In this document: positions 33,165 to 42,395 of the stretch, one piece after another
Position numbering within the stretch: position 1 is the stretch's first letter
Layout of the letters: each line of letters opens with the position of its first letter
Source: Kineosporia corallincola
GTDB lineage: Bacteria > Actinomycetota > Actinomycetes > Actinomycetales > Kineosporiaceae
DNA length: 64,000 bases
NCBI RefSeq assembly: GCF_018499875.1
Contig: NZ_JAHBAY010000018.1
Location: 1 to 64,000, forward strand
Reading direction: 5' to 3'
The notes under the pieces: model-generated
Database searches by the model: none
What the model was told of the DNA's origin: nothing
The model's input: only the letters and a program-made list of their open reading frames with translations
Made by a program: the position numbers and the translations under genes

Positions 33165-34208
33165 ATGCCTGAGCGAGGCCGATGGCGACGGCTGCCGTTG
33201 CTCTGCGGTGCCTGGGAGGTGCCGCTGGCAGCCCGGGCGGGCACCGGCATGCTGCTGGCCTCCGCCGTGCTGCTGGTGGTGGACGGCCTGACCACGCCCT
33301 ACGCCGGTGCGGCCCAGGTGTACAACTACCTGTTCCCGCTGCTGCTGGCCGGTTTCGCGGTGCTGCTGGTGTGGTTCGGCACCCGGCTGCCCGCCGACGC
33401 CTACCTGGTCATTCCGCTGATCTGCTCGGTGGTGCTGACCGGGATGAGCTTCGCCAAGGACGACGCCGGGGCGCCCGCGCTGCTGGCCTCCACCCTGCCG
33501 ATCCTCTACGGGGCCGCGATCCTGCGGGCGCCCGGCAGCTACCTCCTTCTGCTCTACAACCTGGCCAGCGACGCCGTACTCACCTTCGCCCTGCTGCCGC
33601 CGCGTGAGGCGTTCCGCAGCATGGCCTACCTGGTCGTGGTGGTCGGCGCGTGCAGCGTGCTGATCACCCGGGGCGGTACCGCCACCCGGCAGCTCACCGA
33701 CCTGCTCCGGCAGCAGGCCGGCGTGGACACGCTGACCGGCCTGGTCACCCGGCGGGTGCTGGACGAGGCGGCGCAGGGCGCGATCACCGCGGCCCAGCAC
33801 CCGGCGGGCACCGCGCTGCTGCTCATCGACGTGGACAAGTTCAAGACGATCAACGACACCTGGGGCCATCCGGTGGGCGACGAGGCGCTGAAGCACCTGG
33901 CGGCGGTGCTGGCCGCGAACATGCGGCCGGACGCGGTGATCGGCCGGCTCGGCGGCGACGAGCTGGCGGTGCTGCTGCCCGGCTGCGAGTACGAGGTGGC
34001 GGTGCGCCGGGCGCAGCAGCTGGTGACGGCGGTGCGGGCCACTCCCCTGCTGCTGGACGACGGGCAGACGCTGCCGCTGAGCGTGAGCATCGGGGTGGCC
34101 CACGCCCCGTCCGAGAACGGTGAGCTGCCGGGCCTCTACGCAGCCGCCGACGCCTCGCTGTACGAAGCGAAACGCGCCGGTCGCGACCGAGTCGGGGTGC
34201 CGGGCTGA
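33165..34208 (+). CDS. Membrane diguanylate cyclase (GGDEF-type), paralogue 1
   Basis: A 347-residue protein. Residues about 20-165 contain about six hydrophobic segments as a membrane sensor; residues about 185-345 are a GGDEF domain that would make cyclic di-GMP. VDTLTGLVTRRVLDEA opens the domain, IDVDKFKTINDTWGHPVGDEAL binds metal and nucleotide, and the signature loop is GGDEL (263-267) rather than GGDEF. The inhibitory RxxD site upstream of the loop is absent (RPDA instead). GGGGA precedes the ATG. Followed after 22 bases by an SDR gene and then a second paralogue. Confidence 0.88.
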   Translation: MPERGRWRRLPLLCGAWEVPLAARAGTGMLLASAVLLVVDGLTTPYAGAAQVYNYLFPLLLAGFAVLLVWFGTRLPADAYLVIPLICSVVLTGMSFAKDDAGAPALLASTLPILYGAAILRAPGSYLLLLYNLASDAVLTFALLPPREAFRSMAYLVVVVGACSVLITRGGTATRQLTDLLRQQAGVDTLTGLVTRRVLDEAAQGAITAAQHPAGTALLLIDVDKFKTINDTWGHPVGDEALKHLAAVLAANMRPDAVIGRLGGDELAVLLPGCEYEVAVRRAQQLVTAVRATPLLLDDGQTLPLSVSIGVAHAPSENGELPGLYAAADASLYEAKRAGRDRVGVPG

Positions 34209-34230
34209 GGGCTGGCTCTAGGGTGGCGTC

Positions 34231-35118
34231 GTGGCCCGCAGCGACGACGAGCAGCTCCCCGACCAGCACGGCCGCGTCATCGTCGTGACCGGCGGGAACA
34301 GCGGGATCGGGGCGGTCGCCGCGACCCGGCTCGCGGCCCGGGGCGCCCGGGTGGTGCTGGCCTGCCGCGACGTCGGCAAGGGCGCGCGGGCCGCCGCCGC
34401 CATGCCGGGTGACGTGCGGGTGCTGCGCCTCGACCTGGCCGACCTGACCTCGGTGCGGGCCTTCGCCGCCGCCTTCGAGGAAGAGGTCGGCTCGGCGCAC
34501 GTGCTGGTCAACAACGCCGGGGTGATGGCCGTGCCGCAGGCCACCACGGCGGACGGCTTCGAGCTGCACCTGGGCACCAACTTCCTCGGGCCGTTCGCGC
34601 TCACCGGGCTGTTGCTCCCCTGTTTGACCGAGCGGGTGGTCACGCTCTCCAGCGTGGTGCACCGCCGGGGCCGCATCGACCTGGACGACCTGAACTGGGA
34701 ACGCCGCCGCTACGCCCGCTGGGGTGCCTACGCCCAGTCCAAGCTGGCCGACCTGCTGTTCGCCCGTGAGCTCCAGCGCCGGCTGGCGGCCACCGGCTCA
34801 GCCCTGTTGTCCCTGGCGGCGCACCCGGGTATCTCCCCCACCCAGCTCACCCGGCACACCGGCTCGCGGGTGCAGAACACCGTGCTGACGATCAGTTCCC
34901 GGCTGGCCGGGCACCCGGCCGAGCGCGGCGCGCTGCCCCTGCTCCACGCCACGACCGCGACCGACGTGGCGCCCGGCGGCTACTACGGGCCCACCGGCCC
35001 GGGTGAGATGCGCGGGCAGCCCGGACCGGCGTCCTCCAGCAGCGCGTCGCACGACGCCACGGTGGCCGCCCAGTTGTGGTCCCGGGCCGAGGAACTCACC
35101 GGAGTCAGCTACCCGTAG
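34231..35118 (+). CDS. Short-chain dehydrogenase (retinol dehydrogenase/POR-like)
   Basis: A 295-residue SDR with VIVVTGGNSGIG, DLADLTSVRAFA, NNAGVM, Ser in TLSSVVHRRG and YAQSK (YxxxK). The pattern matches the atypical group annotated as retinol dehydrogenases or protochlorophyllide reductase-like, acting on unknown lipophilic substrates. Starts at GTG 34231. Lies between two diguanylate cyclases with gaps of 22 and 7 bases, so it is almost certainly co-transcribed with them. Confidence 0.85.
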   Translation: MARSDDEQLPDQHGRVIVVTGGNSGIGAVAATRLAARGARVVLACRDVGKGARAAAAMPGDVRVLRLDLADLTSVRAFAAAFEEEVGSAHVLVNNAGVMAVPQATTADGFELHLGTNFLGPFALTGLLLPCLTERVVTLSSVVHRRGRIDLDDLNWERRRYARWGAYAQSKLADLLFARELQRRLAATGSALLSLAAHPGISPTQLTRHTGSRVQNTVLTISSRLAGHPAERGALPLLHATTATDVAPGGYYGPTGPGEMRGQPGPASSSSASHDATVAAQLWSRAEELTGVSYP

Positions 35119-35125
35119 GGGTCAG

Positions 35126-36217
35126 GTGCGCGCCCGGACCGGCCGATGTGATCGCGGGAGTGATCGCACCGGACGAGGCCGAGGACGGGATGCACGGGAG
35201 ACGTGGCGAAACCGGCTCGGCCCCTGGGACGTGCCGGAGGCCAACCAGGCCGCCATCGGCATGATGATCGCGGCAGGCTGCGTGATGGTGTTCGACGCGG
35301 CGATCACCCGCTACACCGGGGCGGCGCAGGTCTGGAGCGTGCTGTTCCCGGCCTTCCTGATCGGGTTCCCGGTGGTGCTGTTCCGGTTCGGCACGCGACT
35401 TCCGGCCCTGCTGTTCCTGTTTCTGCCCATGCTCTGCGGGCTCCTGCTCACCGGCATGAGCCTGGCCAAGCGGGACGCCGGGGCCGCGGCCATGCTGACG
35501 TCCACCCTGCCGGTGATCTACGGCGGCGCGGTGCTGCGCCCGGCCGGGTCGTACGCCCAGGTCGGCCTGGCCGTGGCCAACGACGCCGTGGTGCTGTTCG
35601 CGCTCACCCCGGGCGATTCCGCGGCCCGGGTGCTCGCCTACGTGGCCACCACCCAGACCATCTGCTCGATCGTGCTGACCCGCGGCAACACCGCCCGGCG
35701 CCGGCTCACCGAGCGGCTGGCCGCCCTGGCCGGTGTGGACACGCTGACCGGCCTGGTCACCCGGCGGGTGCTGGACGAGGCGGCGCAGGGCGCGATCACC
35801 GCGGGCCAGCACGCCGTCGGCACCGCGCTGATGCTCATCGACGTGGACAAGTTCAAGACGATCAACGACACCTACGGCCACCCGGTGGGCGACGACGCGC
35901 TGAAGCACCTGGCCGAGGTGATCGCCGCGAACACCCGCCCGGACTGCGTGATCGGCCGGCTGGGCGGTGACGAGCTGGCCGTGCTGCTGCCCGGCTGCGG
36001 GCACGACGTGGCGGTGCGGCGGGCCGAGCAACTGGTGGAGGCGGTGCGCAGGACCCCGCTGCCGCTGGCCGACGGCACGCTGCTGCCCCTCAGCGTCAGC
36101 ATCGGGGTGGCCCATGCCCCGGCCGGCGGCGACGGCGGCCTGACCCGGTTGTACGCCTCGGCCGACGAGTCGCTGTACGACGCGAAACGAGGCGGACGGG
36201 ACCGGGTGGGCCGCTAG
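35126..36217 (+). CDS. Membrane diguanylate cyclase (GGDEF-type), paralogue 2
   Basis: A 363-residue paralogue of the protein at 33165-34208: the same membrane sensor layout (TRYTGAAQVWSVLFPAFLIG, FGTRLPALL, GMSLAKRDAGA) and a near-identical GGDEF domain (VDTLTGLVTRRVLDEAAQGA). The signature is again GGDEL, and no RxxD inhibitory site is seen. I choose GTG 35126 because GGGG lies five bases upstream and it is seven bases after the SDR stop. A GTG at about 35230 (MPEANQAAIG) is an alternative that would drop a poorly conserved Arg-rich leader. Confidence 0.85.
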   Translation: MRARTGRCDRGSDRTGRGRGRDARETWRNRLGPWDVPEANQAAIGMMIAAGCVMVFDAAITRYTGAAQVWSVLFPAFLIGFPVVLFRFGTRLPALLFLFLPMLCGLLLTGMSLAKRDAGAAAMLTSTLPVIYGGAVLRPAGSYAQVGLAVANDAVVLFALTPGDSAARVLAYVATTQTICSIVLTRGNTARRRLTERLAALAGVDTLTGLVTRRVLDEAAQGAITAGQHAVGTALMLIDVDKFKTINDTYGHPVGDDALKHLAEVIAANTRPDCVIGRLGGDELAVLLPGCGHDVAVRRAEQLVEAVRRTPLPLADGTLLPLSVSIGVAHAPAGGDGGLTRLYASADESLYDAKRGGRDRVGR

Positions 36218-36240
36218 GTGGGCCGCTAGGTGGGCCGTTA
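36205..36240. repeat. Three 12-bp direct repeats spanning two stop codons
   Basis: GGTGGGCCGCTA occurs at 36205-36216 and 36217-36228, and as GGTGGGCCGTTA at 36229-36240. The first copy supplies the diguanylate cyclase's final codons and TAG; the third supplies the convergent gene's TAA. The array looks like slippage at a gene junction. Confidence 0.95.
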
Positions 36241-38010
36241 GAGGACGAGCTCCAGAACCGTTGCGGTGCCGGGGATCAGCCGCACCGGCAGTTCCCAGCG
36301 GCGACGGTGCAGGTAGCACACCGCACCGGGCCCCTGGTCCACGTCGCACGAGGCGGCCCGGGCCTCCACCAGCAGCCAGCCGTCGGTACGGCCGCCGGAG
36401 ATCCGGTCGTCGAAGGTCAGCTCACGGGTCAGCCCGCTGCCGCCGCCGGCGCCGGCCCGCAGCAGGGTGGGCGGGTGCGCGGTGACGCCCAGCCAGGTCT
36501 GGTCGCCCTCGCGCAGGTCCACCTCCTCGCCCGGCGGTGGGCTGAAAGCCACGTCCAGACGGATCGTTCCGCCGTTCACGTCGTGCACCGGCAGCCGCAC
36601 CGCCGGGTTCGCCGGGGCCGGGCCGGTCTCCAGCCCGAGCCGGTGCACCTGGTGCCGGGCCGCGTCGGCCACGTGCATCTGATGGTGGACGACGATCAGC
36701 GCCGACGGCTCACCCAGGTTCTCGTGCAGCGTGCTGACCTGGTCGGTGACCGGGTCGTAGCGCCGGACCGAGCCGTTGAAGGTGTCGGCCACCGCCACCG
36801 TGCCGTCGGGCAGCACCTGCACGCCGAGCGGGTGCTGGAGCCGGGCGTCCCAGCCGTCGCCGTCCTCCCGGCCGAACTCGAAAAGTCCCTGGCCCACCGC
36901 GGTTCTGACCTGAACCGGACCGTCGTCCGGCGTCCACACCAGGCGCAGCGCCGAGCTCTCGGCATCCGCCACCCAGAGCCCGCCGGCCCCCACCGACAGC
37001 CCGGACGGCTGGGCGAACCAGGCACCCGCGGCCGGGCCGTCGACCAGCCCCTCCTTGCCGGTGCCGGCGTAGACGTGGGTGGAGCCGGTGACCGGGTCGA
37101 CACCCCAGAGCTGGTGCCGGCCGGTCACCGCAACCACGATCCGGCCGTCGAACCAGGCCACGTCGCCGGGGGTGGAGATGCCGGTGGCCACGGTGACGGT
37201 GGACAGGTCGTGCAGGCGCAGGCCGCGCAGCGCGTCGTTGCCGCTGTCGGCGATCACCACGTCGTAACCGGCCCGGGCGGCGGCCTCCGGCGGCAGCAGG
37301 GCCAGGCCGAGGGGGTCGGCGAAGCGGGCGGCCGAGGCCGGGCCGTCGGCCAGACCCCGCTCCCCCGAGCCGATCACGGTGGACGAGTCGCCCCGGGTGA
37401 GCAGCAGTCGCTGGTTCCCGGTGTCGGAGACCAGGATCCGGTGGTCCGGCGAGGCCGGGCCGGGCGGCAGCGCGAGAAGACCACCGGGGAACCGCAGATC
37501 GGCCCCGCCCGGGGCGACCGGCCGCCGCGTCCGGGTGACCGCATCGCCCGCCCCGGCGTCCTCAGGCAGTTCACCGGCGTGCAGCACCCGGAGTTCGTCG
37601 ATCAGGCCGGCCAGCTCGGCCACGTGTCCCTCGCCGCTCACCTGCGCCACCACGTAGCCGCGCGGATCCACGAGAACCAGCGTGGGCCAGGCATTCACCG
37701 CGTACGAGTCCCAGGTGAGCAGATCCGGGTCGTCGAGCACCGGATGCCGCACCCGGTAACGCTCCACCGCCCCGGCCACCGCGGAAGACGTTGCCTCGTG
37801 CGGGAACTTGGGCGAGTGCACCCCGATCACGGTGAGCAGACCGGCATACCGCTCCTCCAGCGGCCGCAGCTCCTCGATCACGTGCACACAGTTGACGCAG
37901 GCCGACGTCCAGAAGTCGAGCAGCACGAACCGGCCGCGCAGCTCCTCCAACGACAGCCCGGGCGAGTTCAGCCAGCCCCGGCCGCGCAGCCGGGGCGCAC
38001 GCACCCGCAT
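36238..38010 (-). CDS. Thioredoxin-like domain plus NHL-repeat protein (NHLRC2-like)
   Basis: A 590-residue protein. Residues about 1-140 are thioredoxin-like, with the redox pair as CVNC (Cys38, Cys41) in LDFWTSACVNCVHVIEEL. After a linker, repeated blades such as ILVSDTGNQRLLLT, VVIADSGNDALRGL, LWVADAESSALRLV and VAVADTFNGSVRRY form a six-bladed NHL propeller. A C-terminal beta domain (about 480-590) follows. There is no signal peptide, so it is cytosolic. The architecture matches animal NHLRC2 and its bacterial relatives, whose function is poorly known. Convergent with diguanylate cyclase 2. Confidence 0.85.
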   Translation of the reverse strand: MRVRAPRLRGRGWLNSPGLSLEELRGRFVLLDFWTSACVNCVHVIEELRPLEERYAGLLTVIGVHSPKFPHEATSSAVAGAVERYRVRHPVLDDPDLLTWDSYAVNAWPTLVLVDPRGYVVAQVSGEGHVAELAGLIDELRVLHAGELPEDAGAGDAVTRTRRPVAPGGADLRFPGGLLALPPGPASPDHRILVSDTGNQRLLLTRGDSSTVIGSGERGLADGPASAARFADPLGLALLPPEAAARAGYDVVIADSGNDALRGLRLHDLSTVTVATGISTPGDVAWFDGRIVVAVTGRHQLWGVDPVTGSTHVYAGTGKEGLVDGPAAGAWFAQPSGLSVGAGGLWVADAESSALRLVWTPDDGPVQVRTAVGQGLFEFGREDGDGWDARLQHPLGVQVLPDGTVAVADTFNGSVRRYDPVTDQVSTLHENLGEPSALIVVHHQMHVADAARHQVHRLGLETGPAPANPAVRLPVHDVNGGTIRLDVAFSPPPGEEVDLREGDQTWLGVTAHPPTLLRAGAGGGSGLTRELTFDDRISGGRTDGWLLVEARAASCDVDQGPGAVCYLHRRRWELPVRLIPGTATVLELVL

Positions 38011-38021
38011 CAGGACGCGAA

Positions 38022-38063
38022 AAGGGGCGAACCGCGCATGATCTCGCGCACGGTTCGCCCCTT
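38022..38063. terminator. Terminator between rne and the thioredoxin-NHL gene
   Basis: AAGGGGCGAACCG (38022-38034) pairs perfectly with CGGTTCGCCCCTT (38051-38063); the loop itself holds a small CGCG/CGCG pair. It lies nine bases past the rne stop, followed by TTTTCGCGTCC on the minus strand. Confidence 0.85.
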
Positions 38064-38071
38064 CCTACGGA

Positions 38072-41000
38072 CTAGTGATGGTTGTTGTTGCGGCCCTTAC
38101 GGCCGCCACCGCCGCCACCGTTGTTGTTCTCCTGCTGCTTCTTCTCGACCGGCTCGTCGTGCATGATCAGCCCACGGCCGCCGCAGTGCTCGCAGGTCTC
38201 GCTGAACACCTCGAGCAGCCCCTGCCCGACCCGCTTGCGGGTCATCTGCACCAGGCCGAGCGAGGTGACCTCGGCCACCTGGTGCCGGGTGCGGTCGCGG
38301 CCCAGGCACTCCAGCAGCCGGCGCAGCACCAGGTCACGGTTGCTCTCGAGCACCATGTCGATGAAGTCGACCACGATGATGCCGCCGATGTCGCGCAGCC
38401 GGAGCTGGTGCACGACCTCCTCGGCCGCCTCGAGGTTGTTCTTCGTGACCGTCTCTTCGAGGTTGCCGCCGGCACCGGTGAACTTGCCGGTGTTGACGTC
38501 GATGACGGTCATCGCCTCGGTGCGGTCGATGACCAGCGAACCGCCGGAGGGCAGCCAGACCTTGCGGTCGAGGCCCTTGGCGATCTGCTCGTCGATGCGG
38601 TACTTGGCGAACACGTCGCCGTCGCCGTCCCAGTGCTGGAGCCGCTGCTCCAGGTCGGGCGCGACGTGGGAGATGTACCCGCGCAGCGTGTCCCAGGCCT
38701 CGTCGCCGGAGATGATCAGCTTGTTGAAGTCCTCGTTGAAGACGTCACGCACGACCTTGATCGCCAGGTCCGGCTCGCCGTACAGCATGGCCGGGGCGTT
38801 CGCGCCGGACACCTTCGCGGAGATGTCCTCCCACTGCGCCTGGAGCCGCTGCACGTCGCGCTCGAGCTCGTCGTCGCTCGCGCCCTCGGCCGCGGTGCGC
38901 ACGATGACGCCCGCGTTGTCCGGCACGACCTCGCGCAGGATCTTCTTCAGGCGGGTGCGCTCGGTGTCGGGCAGCTTGCGGCTGATACCGGTCATCGAGC
39001 CGTCCGGCACGTACACCAGATAGCGGCCGGGCATCGAGATCTGGCTGGTCAGGCGGGCGCCCTTGTGGCCGATCGGGTCCTTGGTGACCTGCACCAGCAC
39101 CGCGTCGCCGGCCTTCAGGGCGTGCTCGATCCGGCGCGGCTGGCCCTCCAGCCCGGCGGCGTCCCAGTTCACCTCACCGGCGTAGAGCACGGCGTTGCGG
39201 CCCTTGCCGATGTCGACGAACGCGGCCTCCATGCTCGGGAGCACGTTCTGCACCCGGCCGAGGTAGACGTTGCCGACGGTGGACGTCTGGGTCTTGCGGG
39301 CCACGTAGTGCTCGACCAGCACGCCGTCTTCGAGCACACCGATCTGGGTGCGGCCGTCGCGCTCGCGCACCACCATCGTGCGCTCGACGCTCTCGCGCCG
39401 GGCCAGGAACTCGGCCTCGGTCAGGATCGTGCGACGGCGACCGGCCTCCCGGCCCTCGCGGCGGCGCTGCTTCTTGGCCTCCAGACGGGTCGACCCACGC
39501 ACCGAGGTGACGTCGTCGCTGCTGCTGCCGCGACGGCTCTCGCGCACCTTGGTGGTGACGGTCGTGCCCTCGTCGACGGTGACCTCACCGTCGGTGCCGC
39601 CCGAACCACGGCGGCGACGGCGACGACGGCGACGGCTGCCGGTGGACTCGGCGGCCTCCTCCCCCTCGTCCTCGTCACCCGCGTCGTCGGCGGCGGGTTC
39701 CTCGGCGGCCGCCTCGGGCTCGTCGGCGCCGTCCGGGCCGGCCGCGGCGGCGGGTTCGGCCTGGTCGGACGCGTCGCCCCGGCTGCGGCCACGACGGCCC
39801 CGGCCACCCCGGCGGCGACGACGGCGCGGCGCGGAGGACTCCTCCTGGTCGTCACCGTCCTCGTTCTCGTCGGCGTCCTCGGTGTCTTCGTCCGCCTCGG
39901 CGTCCTCGGCGTCCTCGACGTCGGTCTCTTCGAGGACGTCGGTGGTCTCGTCGGTCTCATCGTCGAGCAGGTCGGTGGTCTCGTCGGGGGTGTCGGCCTG
40001 CCCGGCGTCGACGCCCTCGACCTCGCTCTCGCCGGCGGCCGGGCCGGTCGCGGGTGCGGCTGCGGTCTGGTCCGGCTCCGCCTGCTCGGCGAGATCGACG
40101 TGCTTGGGCGGACCGGCCGGGCGCGAGGCGGCGCGGCGCGGGCGCTGCGCGACCGGTTCCGGCGCCTGGAAGATCGGCATGATGCCCGGGCGTGTCGGCG
40201 AGGCCTGGGCCGGAGCCTCGTCGGCCGGCGTGTCGGCGGACTCGGCGCCCGGCGCGTTCTGCGCGGCGGCGCGGGCGGCTTCCTCGGCCGCGGCCTCGGC
40301 GGCCCGCTCGGCGGCGCTGCGGGCCCGGGTGCGGGGACGCGTGCGGGGGGCGAACGGCTCGGCCACCGGGGACTGGACCGCGGCGGTCCGGGATCCCTGC
40401 GACGGCCGGGTCTCGGCCGGGGCCTGGGTCTGGGCCTGCGGCTGGGTGGAGTCGGCGTCGGTGACCGGGGCCTCGGCGGCCTGGGTCCGGGCGGCCCGGC
40501 CGTCGGTGTTCCGGCTTCCGGCGTCCAGGGCCTGACCGACCTGGACGTCCGGGGCCTGAGCGGCCGATGTCTGCGTGACCGGGGCCTGGTCGGCCAGGGC
40601 ATCCTGCGCCGGGGTACCTGCCACTGCCGCGACCGGCGTCGTCTCCGGAACCGACTCGGGGACCGGCTCCGCGACCGGCTCCCCGGCCGGGGCGTCACCG
40701 GGCACCGCGAGGGTGTCCGCGGCCGGGCGGGTCACCGGGGCCGAGGCCTTGCGGGTGCTGCGCCGGCGGGTGGTCTTCTTGGCCGGGGCGGCCGGCTCCT
40801 CGAACAGGGCGTCCGGCGCGGCGGGCGCACTCTCGGTGCCGGCGATGCTCTCGATCACCGCGGCCGTCTCGGCCCGGGCGGCGCCGTTCTCGCTCGCCTC
40901 GCCCTCGACCGCGTCCACCTCGACCGTGGCGGCCGCACGCTTGGCGGTCGTGCGCTTGCGGGTGGCGCGGGCCCGCTTGACCGGTGCCGGGGCCTCCTCG

Positions 41001-41446
41001 TCGCCGGCCGGCTCACCGGCGTCGGCGGTGGGAGCCTGCTCGGCGGCAGCGGCCTTCTTGGCGGTGCGCGCCCGGGTGCTGCGGCGGCGCGTGGTGGTGG
41101 CCGGCGCCTCCGGGTCGGGCACGACGGCGGTGTTCTCGTCGCCACCGGCAGCGCCGTCGGGCACCGCGATCGGCTCGTCGGACGCCAGAGACACCGAACC
41201 GGTCTCGCTACGTGAGGGGGCAGGGCTCTCGGGGGCGGCCGGCTCGGGCCGGTCCTGCGGACGACCGGCGGCCTCGGGGTTGCCGAGCGGCGCGGTGCGC
41301 GCCCCCGAGTCCGGAACCGGATCGCTGGACGGCGTGTCGCCGCCCGGCCGGGCGGCGCTGTCGGGAACTGCGACCGGCGAGGTGGTTGCCTCGCCGCCGC
41401 GTTCCTCTCTGTCTGCCGCCTCGGGTGTCTCGTCGTTGCTCGCCAC
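38072..41446 (-). CDS. rne: Ribonuclease E/G
   Basis: A 1124-residue RNA-degradation and maturation endonuclease. The catalytic part is in the second half: S1 domain with NVYLGRVQNVLPSMEAAFVD, then DPIGHKGARLTSQISMPGRY. DRTEAMTVIDVNTGKF and VVDFIDM carry the two catalytic Asp residues. CEHCGGRG gives the zinc-link cysteines, and the protein ends in a basic tail. The first ~600 residues are a low-complexity Ala/Pro/Glu region with AT-hook-like basic blocks, an acidic run and RRRRRR clusters, longer than in most relatives. I prefer GTG 41446 (GGGAG upstream) to GTG 41479. Confidence 0.93.
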   Translation of the reverse strand: MASNDETPEAADREERGGEATTSPVAVPDSAARPGGDTPSSDPVPDSGARTAPLGNPEAAGRPQDRPEPAAPESPAPSRSETGSVSLASDEPIAVPDGAAGGDENTAVVPDPEAPATTTRRRSTRARTAKKAAAAEQAPTADAGEPAGDEEAPAPVKRARATRKRTTAKRAAATVEVDAVEGEASENGAARAETAAVIESIAGTESAPAAPDALFEEPAAPAKKTTRRRSTRKASAPVTRPAADTLAVPGDAPAGEPVAEPVPESVPETTPVAAVAGTPAQDALADQAPVTQTSAAQAPDVQVGQALDAGSRNTDGRAARTQAAEAPVTDADSTQPQAQTQAPAETRPSQGSRTAAVQSPVAEPFAPRTRPRTRARSAAERAAEAAAEEAARAAAQNAPGAESADTPADEAPAQASPTRPGIMPIFQAPEPVAQRPRRAASRPAGPPKHVDLAEQAEPDQTAAAPATGPAAGESEVEGVDAGQADTPDETTDLLDDETDETTDVLEETDVEDAEDAEADEDTEDADENEDGDDQEESSAPRRRRRRGGRGRRGRSRGDASDQAEPAAAAGPDGADEPEAAAEEPAADDAGDEDEGEEAAESTGSRRRRRRRRRGSGGTDGEVTVDEGTTVTTKVRESRRGSSSDDVTSVRGSTRLEAKKQRRREGREAGRRRTILTEAEFLARRESVERTMVVRERDGRTQIGVLEDGVLVEHYVARKTQTSTVGNVYLGRVQNVLPSMEAAFVDIGKGRNAVLYAGEVNWDAAGLEGQPRRIEHALKAGDAVLVQVTKDPIGHKGARLTSQISMPGRYLVYVPDGSMTGISRKLPDTERTRLKKILREVVPDNAGVIVRTAAEGASDDELERDVQRLQAQWEDISAKVSGANAPAMLYGEPDLAIKVVRDVFNEDFNKLIISGDEAWDTLRGYISHVAPDLEQRLQHWDGDGDVFAKYRIDEQIAKGLDRKVWLPSGGSLVIDRTEAMTVIDVNTGKFTGAGGNLEETVTKNNLEAAEEVVHQLRLRDIGGIIVVDFIDMVLESNRDLVLRRLLECLGRDRTRHQVAEVTSLGLVQMTRKRVGQGLLEVFSETCEHCGGRGLIMHDEPVEKKQQENNNGGGGGGRKGRNNNHH

Positions 41447-41603
41447 GGGCGTTCTCCCGTCACCCCGGGCGCCGATCACACCGCATCGGCGCCGCTCGGG
41501 GGCACTCGTCTGGGTCGCCGCGCCAACCGGTCGCGGCGGAAGTCAAGGCCTTACGCCGTACCGGCGCGCGCCGAGCCGGTCAGGGCTGGGGGCGCGGCAC
41601 CTG

Positions 41604-42395
41604 TCAGGCGCCGCCGCCGTCCCGATCGGGGACCAGTGGGTCGGTCACCGATCCGTCTGCCTCGTCGAGCAGCCCCTGCGCCAGGCGCGTCACTCGGGGT
41701 GGTGACGGAGGCGCGAAGTCGGCTACCGCGCGGAAAGCGGAAAGGACGTCGTCGGGTCGCACAGCCGGTGTGTTGTGCCGCACGACCAAGCTCAGTATCG
41801 CACAACCGTTACCGGGTCTTGATGTGACACTAGGCTCCACTTCGATCCGGAGCACGGCCTCACGGGCGTCGAAAGTACGCAGACCGTTCTTCGTCATGCG
41901 CTGCACCTCGACCCGTTCAGCGGCCAGGAAGCGCTCGACCACGTCGCGGACCGCCGTGTCGTTGGCCTCCGCCGCCTCCTCGCCCGGGGTGCCGGCGAAC
42001 ATCTCGATCTGCCACACCGACGCCTGCAACCGGTCGGCGAGCTGACCCGGCGCCGTCACCTCGACCACGTCGACGATGTCGAGGCCCTGCGGCAGCGCCT
42101 CGTCCAGCGCGGCCCGCACCGCCTCCGGCTCACGGCGTTCGGCGAGCGCGATCTCGATGTACTCGGCCTCGCTGGCCGTGCCGGTGGGCGCGGCGTTGGC
42201 GTAGCTGATCCTCGGGTGCGGGTTGAACCCGGCCGAGTAGGCCATCGGGATCGCGGCCCGGCGCAGCGCCCGCTCCAGCGCGCGCTGGAAGTCGCGGTGG
42301 CTGGAGAAGCGCAGCCGACCGCGCTTGGCGTACTGAATACGGAGCTTCTGCACCACCGGGGGCGGCGGCGGGCCCTCGGGCTGCCGGGCGGCCAT
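41604..42395 (-). CDS. TIGR03936/DUF2344 family radical-SAM-associated protein
   Basis: A 263-residue protein of the family always found next to, or fused with, the TIGR03960 radical SAM protein. Visible marks: LRIQYAKRGRLRFSSHRDFQ, ALERALRRAAIPMAYSAGFNPHPRISYA and a C-terminal LGLVVR-like strand region. It may present substrate to or act in tRNA/rRNA modification with its partner; the reaction is unknown. The start overlaps the radical SAM stop (TGATG). Confidence 0.88.
   Translation of the reverse strand: MAARQPEGPPPPPVVQKLRIQYAKRGRLRFSSHRDFQRALERALRRAAIPMAYSAGFNPHPRISYANAAPTGTASEAEYIEIALAERREPEAVRAALDEALPQGLDIVDVVEVTAPGQLADRLQASVWQIEMFAGTPGEEAAEANDTAVRDVVERFLAAERVEVQRMTKNGLRTFDAREAVLRIEVEPSVTSRPGNGCAILSLVVRHNTPAVRPDDVLSAFRAVADFAPPSPPRVTRLAQGLLDEADGSVTDPLVPDRDGGGA

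Noticed and set aside
38075-41215. 1046-codon plus-strand frame opposite rne
   Set aside because: Leu/Val/Gly/Arg-rich antisense shadow of RNase E with no domain and no ribosome-binding site of note.
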